Assembly (NCBI GenBank): GCA_003661385.1 | Contig: QMWA01000119.1 | Coordinates: 1 to 5,620 of the forward strand | Length of the DNA: 5,620 nucleotides | DNA from: Thermoproteota archaeon | GTDB lineage: Archaea; Korarchaeota; Korarchaeia; B14-G2 | Reading direction: 5' to 3' | Shown: one piece after another, positions 1 to 4,478 of the stretch | How the letters are laid out: each line of letters opens with the position of its first letter | How positions within the stretch are numbered: the first letter of the stretch is position 1 | Notes under the pieces: generated by a model | The model's input: only the letters and a program-made list of their open reading frames with translations | Told to the model about the DNA's origin: nothing | Database searches by the model: none | Translations under genes and position numbers: made by a program

Positions 1-683
1 GCAGCTCTCCCTAGCAGCTCTGTTGGAACAGCTTTCATGTAGTCTCTGAGCTTGCTGCCGGCTTTGCTGACATAGTAGGCCAACCCCTCCTCAGCCGCCT
101 CCCTTAAGCTGGACACCATCCTAGCTAGCCTTATCTCCCATAGCCTGGTCTTACTGAAGCTCTCCTCAAGCCTACTCAAGGTCTCCAGGATGACGTAGTA
201 GTGTAGCCCAGCCGTCTCCTCAACTAGGGGAAGAACGCTTTTCTCACACTCACTGAGGGGCAATCCAAGGATTGCTGCCGCTGTCAAGGCTCTAGCTTGG
301 AGCACTCTGCTTCTCTCAACCCCATAGGGAGGTACCACCATGGCCTTAGACGTGACTGTTCCTTCACCTCTAGCTTTAGCTGCTGCTGACACACACCAGA
401 CCCCGAGAGCTCTTCTAAGCTCGCCTACGAGCTCAGCTCCCATCGGGATGTTCTCAGCAATGAAGTCAAAGGTCTCTGAGAGCTGGAGCATCAGCTTATC
501 ATTGAGGTCTCTTAGCCCATGTGCTCTAGCAGCCAGCTTAGCATATCTCGTCTTAGCCAAGACTGCTTGGAGCTCAGATGTGCTCCTGCAGCCCATTATA
601 GCCTCATAGTCCTCCCTATTCAGGAGCTTCCCAATCTGGGCCCTCAGCCTCGACGTAAGATAGCTATACCTCCTACTCTCCAA
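1..683 (-). CDS. Diverged A-type ATP synthase subunit C-like protein (AC39/d family), C-terminus cut off by window edge
   Basis: The minus strand is open for 227 codons from a TTG at 683 to the window edge. The N-terminus reads Y-S-Y-x3-R-x-R-A (residues 6-15), then a Leu pair and Y26, C-R-S (32-34) and T-R-Y (45-47). This matches in order and spacing the plus-strand subunit C of this locus (Y-A-Y-x3-R-S-R-A, then Y28, R-S, Y50). A D-L motif (59-60) and a helix ending near P80 also line up. Where subunit C carries F-D-F-D-N-L-K-L-L-L-R, this protein has R-A-L-G-V-W-C-V-S-A-A-A-K-A-R (91-105), so the usual Asp and Asn are missing. Predicted soluble, helical and membrane-peripheral. The TTG is preferred because it puts the Y-x-Y motif at the family position, has GGGGAG just upstream and overlaps the previous gene by only 40 nt; a GTG at 728 is the alternative. 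I infer a subunit C paralogue. Its exact role, socket protein or regulator/assembly factor, is unknown. Confidence 0.62.
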   Translation of the reverse strand, partial: MESRRYSYLTSRLRAQIGKLLNREDYEAIMGCRSTSELQAVLAKTRYAKLAARAHGLRDLNDKLMLQLSETFDFIAENIPMGAELVGELRRALGVWCVSAAAKARGEGTVTSKAMVVPPYGVERSRVLQARALTAAAILGLPLSECEKSVLPLVEETAGLHYYVILETLSRLEESFSKTRLWEIRLARMVSSLREAAEEGLAYYVSKAGSKLRDYMKAVPTELLGRA

Positions 684-868
684 GCTCTCCCCTTCTGACC
701 TAGCTCCTTCCTCAAGATCATCAGCCACACCAGGAGTGTGCCAACTATCACACCCAGCAGCGCTCCAAGCTCAGGCTGATAGCCCATCCTCTTAGCCAGA
801 TAGTACCCGACCATAGCTAAAGCTAGAATATCGAATGGAAGTGAGAAGTACCACATTGCCTTAGCCAT
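644..868 (-). CDS. Small two-helix membrane protein, AtpZ/AtpI-like (minus-strand copy)
   Basis: About 74 residues from an ATG at 868. An in-frame TTG at 880 would add four residues (M-S-S-E). Two hydrophobic segments, roughly residues 7-25 and 35-53, are joined by a short basic turn (A-K-R-M-G-Y-Q-P-E), followed by a strongly basic tail (R-K-E-L-G-Q-K-G-R). The pattern G-Y-Y-L-x-K-R-x-G-x-x-P then a Gly-bearing second helix is that of the AtpZ/AtpI family, found at the head of bacterial F-type ATPase operons and linked there to c-ring assembly and Mg2+ handling. The plus-strand gene at 941 has the same layout. A GGGGGGAG run at 889-882 could serve as ribosome binding site for the ATG, at a rather long 13-nt spacing; it is too close to the TTG. 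Its 3' end overlaps the next minus-strand gene by about 40 nt, suggesting translational coupling. Family assignment is from pattern only. Confidence 0.6.
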   Translation of the reverse strand: MAKAMWYFSLPFDILALAMVGYYLAKRMGYQPELGALLGVIVGTLLVWLMILRKELGQKGRAWRVGGIAILRRG

Positions 869-904
869 CTCGCTGCTCAAGCTCCCCCCAGATACGCCTG
901 CACC

Positions 905-917
905 TAAGTTTTAAATC
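905..917. promoter_or_regulatory. Shared TATA box of the divergent promoter
   Basis: TTTTAAAT at 909-916 contains the palindrome TTTAAA centred at 912.5, so it reads as an archaeal TATA box on both strands. The plus-strand start codon at 941 lies 28 nt from the centre, which predicts a very short leader or leaderless mRNA; no Shine-Dalgarno sequence stands directly before it. The minus-strand start (868, or 880) lies 33-45 nt away on the other side. It is the only good TATA candidate in the 72-nt space between the divergent genes. Direct mapping of transcript starts is lacking. Confidence 0.6.
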
Positions 918-940
918 TTGAACTCTGAGGCTAGTCTCCT

Positions 941-1150
941 ATGCGTAAAGACATCGTCATTCTACTCAAGACGCTGGCCATCGGACTTGAGCTCCCAGCT
1001 CTAGTGCTAGCTGGGGTGCTGGCCGGCCTCCTCATTGGGAGGAGGTTGTCGCCTATAGTAGCGTTTATACTATCTCTCGCTGGGGGGCTACTTGGCCTCG
1101 CAGCAGGCACCCTGCTGTTCCTCAAGCTGGTACGCTACATAGTGAGGTGA
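941..1150 (+). CDS. Small two-helix membrane protein, AtpZ/AtpI-like (plus-strand copy)
   Basis: A 69-residue protein with a short basic N-terminus (M-R-K-D), a first hydrophobic helix at about 11-32, a tight basic turn G-R-R-L-S-P (33-38), a Gly-rich second helix at about 39-61, and a basic end (K-L-V-R-Y-I-V-R). The order G-L-E-L, hydrophobic helix ending in G, basic turn with S-P, then G-G-L-L-G-L-A-A-G is a good pattern match to AtpZ/AtpI-type proteins of bacterial ATP synthase operons, which are proposed to help build the c-ring or move Mg2+. Here it is the first gene of a transcript containing subunit C and stands shortly before the c-ring gene, which fits an assembly role; that role is inference. 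The start is the only ATG near the promoter and is probably leaderless. Its stop codon forms part of the ribosome binding site of the next gene. Such short membrane proteins match by pattern easily, so the family call is moderate, while the gene itself is well supported. Confidence 0.68.
   Translation: MRKDIVILLKTLAIGLELPALVLAGVLAGLLIGRRLSPIVAFILSLAGGLLGLAAGTLLFLKLVRYIVR
1144..1150 (+). promoter_or_regulatory. Ribosome binding site of subunit C, fused to upstream stop
   Basis: GAGGTGA complements the archaeal 16S rRNA 3' end and stands 4 nt before the ATG at 1155. Its last three bases are the TGA stop of the small membrane protein gene, so termination and re-initiation are closely coupled. 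It fixes the subunit C start. Confidence 0.75.
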
Positions 1151-1154
1151 CTGG

Positions 1155-2201
1155 ATGCTAGCTGGAGCTTCCGTGTACGCGTATGCGAACGCCCGCTCGA
1201 GAGCTTTACGCTCCTTCATGCTGACTCCAGCAAACTACGACACGCTCCTAAGAGCCAGGAGCCTGCCTATGATGATCCAGACCCTTCTCTCGATGCCAGC
1301 TTACTCCCAGTACGCTAGGGAGCTCATGCAGGCTAAGACGCCAGCTGACCTTGAGGCAGTCCTCATAAAGGACTACTACGACAAGGTGAGCAGGGTTTCA
1401 AGCTGGGTACCCGAGAGAAACGCCAGGCAGCTGCTTAGAACCCTCTCAATGAGGTTTGACTTCGACAACCTCAAGCTGCTGCTTAGGGCTGCGGTCACCA
1501 AAGCTGAAGCCAGCGAGGTCACCCGGCTTCTAGTCCCTTCACTACGCTACCCTCCAGATGTGGCTGCTAAGCTCGCTGAGCGGGCAAGCGTGGACGACGT
1601 GATAGCGTCAGTATGGGATTCCTCCCTCCGCTCTCTCCTAATGGAGGCGAAGAGAGCTGCTGAAGAGCTTAAGAGCCCTCTCCCGCTCGAGCTGACAGTC
1701 GACAGGTACATGGCTGAGCTCCTCTGGAGGCAGTCTCAGCAGCTACCTGAGGTATCCAAGCAGGCTGTAAGGCACCTTCTTGGAGTTGAGCTGGACTCTA
1801 AGGCCATCCTAGCGTGCTTGAGAGCTAAGGCCCTCAGGGCGAAAGCAGAGGACATGGAGCTCATAGTTCCCAAGATGAGGTACAGGCTTGGAGAGGACCT
1901 AGAGAAGGCTATGAGGGCAGCTACGCTGAATGAGGCCATGAGAACTCTTGCTGAAGGCTCGTACTCCAGCGTGCTAAGGGGGTCTCAGTCTCTCAGCGAC
2001 GTAGAGAGAAGGCTGACCCTCTACATGATAGAAGTCAACAAGCAGGTATTCATCCAGTATCCATTCCAGCTTACTGTCGTCATAGCATTCCTAAACCTAA
2101 AGTACTATGAAGTACGCAACGTGAGGAGCATAGCAATTGGGAAGTTCTACGAGCTTCCACCTAATGTGATTAGAGGTGTCATCTACCACTCTATCACCTA
2201 A
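1155..2201 (+). CDS. atpC: A-type ATP synthase subunit C (central-stalk socket, V-type subunit d homologue)
   Basis: The 348-residue product has the usual length of archaeal subunit C (AC39/d family). This funnel-shaped helical protein sits on top of the membrane c/K ring and couples it to the central D-F rotor. Visible family marks are the N-terminal Y-A-Y-A-N-A-R-S-R-A (8-17), F-D-F-D-N-L-K-L-L-L-R (101-111), a second-repeat counterpart G-V-E-L-D-S-K-A-I-L-A-C-L-R-A (210-224), and a C-terminal N-L-K-Y-Y-E-V-R-N-V-R (314-324) followed by G-K-F-Y-E-L-P-P (329-336). These mark three similar helical repeats of about 110 residues. There are no membrane segments, as expected for a peripheral subunit. 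The ATG is fixed by GAGGTGA 4 nt upstream and places the Y-x-Y motif at the normal distance from the N-terminus. It is co-transcribed with the small membrane protein before it, while K downstream has its own promoter. Codon use is mixed, with many T- and G-ending codons. Confidence 0.93.
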   Translation: MLAGASVYAYANARSRALRSFMLTPANYDTLLRARSLPMMIQTLLSMPAYSQYARELMQAKTPADLEAVLIKDYYDKVSRVSSWVPERNARQLLRTLSMRFDFDNLKLLLRAAVTKAEASEVTRLLVPSLRYPPDVAAKLAERASVDDVIASVWDSSLRSLLMEAKRAAEELKSPLPLELTVDRYMAELLWRQSQQLPEVSKQAVRHLLGVELDSKAILACLRAKALRAKAEDMELIVPKMRYRLGEDLEKAMRAATLNEAMRTLAEGSYSSVLRGSQSLSDVERRLTLYMIEVNKQVFIQYPFQLTVVIAFLNLKYYEVRNVRSIAIGKFYELPPNVIRGVIYHSIT

Positions 2202-2205
2202 ACAC

Positions 2206-2214
2206 TTTTAAAAA
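2206..2214 (+). promoter_or_regulatory. TATA box of the subunit K promoter
   Basis: TTTTAAAAA follows the subunit C stop by 4 nt and lies 35-43 nt before the K start. A start of transcription about 25 nt downstream would give a leader of roughly 12-18 nt that includes the K ribosome binding site. It shares the TTTTAAA core with the other two promoter candidates of the window. Confidence 0.6.
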
Positions 2215-2236
2215 CTCAGCTTAAAGGGCTGCTGTC

Positions 2237-2243
2237 GGGTGAT
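2237..2243 (+). promoter_or_regulatory. Ribosome binding site of subunit K
   Basis: GGGTGAT, 5 nt before the ATG at 2249, pairs well with the archaeal anti-Shine-Dalgarno sequence and selects this ATG over the in-frame ATG at 2261. Confidence 0.7.
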
Positions 2244-2248
2244 AGCTC

Positions 2249-2593
2249 ATGAAGAGAAGCATGCTGCTCCTATTCCTGCTAGCAGCCATAGCTGCCGCCC
2301 TCTCAGCCTTCGGCACAACTCTGCTGCTTGCCAGACAGGAGGGGGGCCCTCAGGGTGAAGCTGGGGGGTCAGCACGCGGCCTAGCCCTCTTAGGCGCTGG
2401 AGTAGCCATAGGGCTAGCTGGCTACGGAGCTGGCATAGGAATGGGCACTGCTGGAGCTGCTGCAGTCGGTGCTGTAGCAGAGAAGCCAGAGGTCTTCGGC
2501 AGGTCGCTAATATACATAGTGTTCATAGAGGCTATAGCCATCTATGGTCTAGTGGTAGCGCTGATGATCCTGATGAAGGTTCCCACGCTTTAG
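2249..2593 (+). CDS. atpK: A-type ATP synthase subunit K (c-ring proteolipid)
   Basis: The 114-residue product is a c-type proteolipid that forms the ion-carrying rotor ring in the membrane. The hairpin has a Gly/Ala-rich first helix (about 44-76, with G-A-G-V-A-I-G-L-A-G-Y-G-A-G-I-G), a polar loop A-E-K-P-E (77-81), and a second helix (about 86-108) carrying the ion-binding carboxylate E94 in F-I-E-A-I-A-I-Y-G. It is a single-hairpin form with one carboxylate. A further hydrophobic stretch (5-27) after M-K-R precedes a Gly-rich polar linker (about 28-43); it may be a cleaved signal peptide, as known for some archaeal proteolipids, or an extra helix. The position after E94 is Ala and the helix-1 site matching the Gln of Na+-type rings appears to be Met65, which favours H+ over Na+ coupling (inference). 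It has its own promoter and ribosome binding site between C and A, which suits the higher copy number needed for a ring. Confidence 0.95.
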   Translation: MKRSMLLLFLLAAIAAALSAFGTTLLLARQEGGPQGEAGGSARGLALLGAGVAIGLAGYGAGIGMGTAGAAAVGAVAEKPEVFGRSLIYIVFIEAIAIYGLVVALMILMKVPTL

Positions 2594-2607
2594 CCGCTTC
2601 CCTAAAC

Positions 2608-2637
2608 ATTATGCTGGCCCACGAGGCCTATTATGCT
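2608..2637. repeat. 8-bp direct repeat upstream of the atpA promoter
   Basis: ATTATGCT occurs at 2608-2615 and again at 2630-2637. The start-to-start distance is 22 bp, about two helical turns, and the space between contains GGCCCACGAGGCC. The pair ends 13 bp before the atpA TATA box, where an archaeal activator would bind. It could also be chance; no regulator is identified. Confidence 0.35.
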
Positions 2638-2650
2638 CAGCAGGCAACGC

Positions 2651-2657
2651 TTTTAAA
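2651..2657 (+). promoter_or_regulatory. TATA box of the atpA-atpB promoter
   Basis: TTTTAAA in a GC-TTTTAAA-TCT context lies about 39 nt before the atpA start. A transcript start near 2680 gives a leader of about a dozen bases containing the atpA ribosome binding site. The core is the same as at 909 and 2206. Confidence 0.62.
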
Positions 2658-2683
2658 TCTCTCAAACAAGGCTCTCCTGAAAA

Positions 2684-2687
2684 GGTG
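2684..2687 (+). promoter_or_regulatory. Ribosome binding site of subunit A
   Basis: GGTG (in AAAGGTGC) stands 5 nt before the ATG at 2693 and supports that start. It is shorter than the sites used for C, K and B. Confidence 0.5.
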
Positions 2688-2692
2688 CTAGC

Positions 2693-4474
2693 ATGCCTGC
2701 CAAAGGTAGAATAGTGAGGATAGTGGGGCCAGTGGTCATTGCCGAGGGTATGAAGGGCAGCCAGATGTATGAGGTTGTATACGTCGGTGAGGAGAAGCTT
2801 ATAGGCGAGATAATAGGCCTCGAAGAGGATAAGGCCACTATACAGGTTTATGAGGAGACTGTAGGCTTAACTCCAGGTGAGCCTGTAGAGGGGACCGGCA
2901 GACCCCTGTCAGTTGAGCTTGGCCCAGGCCTAATAGGAAGCATCTACGACGGAGTTCAGAGGCCACTACCCTCAATATGGGACCTAGTAGGCCCCTTCAT
3001 AAGAAGAGGAGTAAAAGTCCCACCCCTATCAAGAGACAAGAAGTGGCACTTCATACCCAAAGCAGAGAAGGGAGAGAAAGTCGAGGCAGGAGACTTCATA
3101 GGTGTCGTCAAGGAAACCCCCCTAATAGACCACTACATCATGGTCCCCCCAGGAACCCATGGCAAAGTAGTTGAAGTAGCCCCAGAAGGAGAGTACACAA
3201 TAATGGACACCATAGCAGTCCTAGAGACCCCAGACGGCAAAAAGGAGCTCAACATGGTCCAAATCCAGCCCGTGAGAGTACCACGCCCATACAAGGTGAA
3301 GCTCCCAGCAAGCGGCCTCATGGCCACAGGCCAGAGAATAGTCGACCTCTTCTTCCCCATAGCAAAGGGAGGCACAGCTGCAGTCCCAGGAGACTTCGGG
3401 ACAGGCAAAACCGTCCTCCTACAGCAGTTCGCAAAGTGGTCTCAAGCCGACGTGTGCATTCTAGTAGGCTGCGGAGAGCGAGGCAACGAGATGGCAGACG
3501 TCCTAACCGGCTTCATGGAGCTAAAGGACCCAAGAAGCGGCAGACCCCTCCTCGAGAGGACCATAGTCATAGCCAACACCTCAAACATGCCCGTAGCAGC
3601 AAGAGAATCCAGCGTCTACTCAGGGATAACAATAGCAGAGTACTTCAGAGACATGGGCTACGACGTGTTCATGATGGCCGACTCAACAAGCAGGTGGTGC
3701 GAAGCCATGAGAGAGGTATCAGGCCGACTAGAGGAGATGCCTGGAGAAGAAGGCTTCCCAGCCTACCTAGCCTCCAGGCTAGCAGAATTCTACGAGAGAA
3801 CAGGCAGAGTCATAACACTAGGCAAACAAGAGAGAATAGGCTCCGTCACAGTAATAGGCGCCGTCTCACCACCGGGCGGAGACTTCTCTGAGCCAGTAAC
3901 CCAGAACACACTCAGAATAGTCAAAGTATTCCTAGCCTTAAGCAAGATGCTGGCTGAAAGAAGACACTTCCCAGCCATAGACTGGCTTGAAAGCTACAGC
4001 CTATACATAGACGCAGTAGCAGACTGGTGGAACAAGCTAGGCCCATGGAAAGAAATGAGAACAGAAGCCATGGCAATACTCAAAGAGGAAGCAGACCTAC
4101 AGGAAATAGTCCGCATAGTAGGCCCAGATGTCCTCCCAGAAAGGGAAAAGATGATCCTAGAGTCAGCCAGAATGATCAGAGACGACCTATTATACCAAAG
4201 CGCCCTCCACGAAGTAGACACCTACTGCCCACCCGAAAAATCCATCAAAATGATGGAAGTCATCCTGAAGTTCCACAAGCTAGGCATGCAAGCAGTCCAG
4301 AAAGGAGTCTCAGTCAAGGACATAAAAACCCTCCCAATAAGGTACAGGATAGCCAGGATGAAGGAGCTCCCATACGACAAGTTCATTGAGGAAGTCAAGA
4401 AGATAGAGAAGGACATGGAGGAGCAGTTCCAAAACCTAATTAAGAGCAAGGTTATGGAGGCTGCAGCGAGGTGA
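2693..4474 (+). CDS. atpA: A-type ATP synthase catalytic subunit A
   Basis: The 593-residue product is the catalytic subunit of the A3B3 head, which makes or hydrolyses ATP on the cytoplasmic side. The N-terminus [15 protein letters not shown] opens the beta-barrel domain (about 1-75). The bulge domain specific to A-type A subunits follows (about 115-190), then the nucleotide-binding domain: Walker A G-D-F-G-T-G-K-T at 233-240 (K239, T240), G-C-G-E-R-G-N-E-M at 259-267 with catalytic E262, Walker B ending at D330 in M-M-A-D-S-T-S-R-W, and [13 protein letters not shown] (347-359). The C-terminal helical domain is complete. Length is normal and no intein interrupts the P-loop. The second P-loop residue is Asp rather than the Pro I know from euryarchaeal GPFGSGKT. 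It is transcribed from its own promoter with atpB 4 nt downstream. Codon use is odd: the first 82 codons are mixed, but from about 2941 to 4380 T-ending codons nearly vanish. Confidence 0.98.
   Translation: MPAKGRIVRIVGPVVIAEGMKGSQMYEVVYVGEEKLIGEIIGLEEDKATIQVYEETVGLTPGEPVEGTGRPLSVELGPGLIGSIYDGVQRPLPSIWDLVGPFIRRGVKVPPLSRDKKWHFIPKAEKGEKVEAGDFIGVVKETPLIDHYIMVPPGTHGKVVEVAPEGEYTIMDTIAVLETPDGKKELNMVQIQPVRVPRPYKVKLPASGLMATGQRIVDLFFPIAKGGTAAVPGDFGTGKTVLLQQFAKWSQADVCILVGCGERGNEMADVLTGFMELKDPRSGRPLLERTIVIANTSNMPVAARESSVYSGITIAEYFRDMGYDVFMMADSTSRWCEAMREVSGRLEEMPGEEGFPAYLASRLAEFYERTGRVITLGKQERIGSVTVIGAVSPPGGDFSEPVTQNTLRIVKVFLALSKMLAERRHFPAIDWLESYSLYIDAVADWWNKLGPWKEMRTEAMAILKEEADLQEIVRIVGPDVLPEREKMILESARMIRDDLLYQSALHEVDTYCPPEKSIKMMEVILKFHKLGMQAVQKGVSVKDIKTLPIRYRIARMKELPYDKFIEEVKKIEKDMEEQFQNLIKSKVMEAAAR
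2941..4380 (+). other. Segment of atpA with third positions almost only A or C
   Basis: In the first 82 codons of atpA I count third positions T 18, C 17, A 21, G 26. In the next 200 codons (2941-3540) I count T 7, C 80, A 75, G 38. Only five T-ending codons follow between 3541 and 4380, after which ATT, ATT, GTT and GCT appear in the last 31 codons. The protein stays typical throughout, so the change is synonymous. Confidence 0.85.
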
Positions 4475-4475
4475 T
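4468..4475 (+). promoter_or_regulatory. Ribosome binding site of subunit B, fused to atpA stop
   Basis: GAGGTGAT stands 3 nt before the ATG at 4479 and contains the TGA stop of atpA (4472-4474). It is built like the site before subunit C, in both cases as an Arg codon AGG followed by TGA. It couples B translation to A and fixes the B start. Confidence 0.75.
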
Positions 4476-4478
4476 ACC

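Noticed and set aside
340-609. Plus-strand open frame of 89 codons
   Set aside because: It lies wholly opposite the subunit C-like gene, whose minus-strand frame gives a family-like protein. The plus product is Ser/Leu/Ala-rich without motifs and has no promoter.
876-921. Short inverted repeat TCAAG...CTTGA flanking the divergent TATA box
   Set aside because: Five bases per arm with a long spacer is expected by chance and does not form a convincing operator.
931-1125. Minus-strand open frame opposite the small membrane protein gene
   Set aside because: The product is low-complexity Arg/Pro/Ser. The plus-strand frame gives a clear two-helix protein coupled to subunit C.
2594-2650. Transcription terminator after subunit K
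   Set aside because: No run of T and no stable hairpin with a T tail is visible, so I do not call a terminator here or elsewhere in the window.
3389-3412. Possible intein at the P-loop of subunit A
   Set aside because: This is a known intein insertion site in this gene family, but the coding sequence passes through the Walker A motif uninterrupted and the protein has normal length.
3436-3891. Long open frame overlapping atpA on the plus strand (similar ones at 2977-3174 and 4027-4389)
   Set aside because: All three are in the frame whose first base is the atpA third position. As T is nearly absent there, TAA, TAG and TGA cannot form, so the frame stays open by composition. The Arg/Pro/His-rich products have no recognisable fold.
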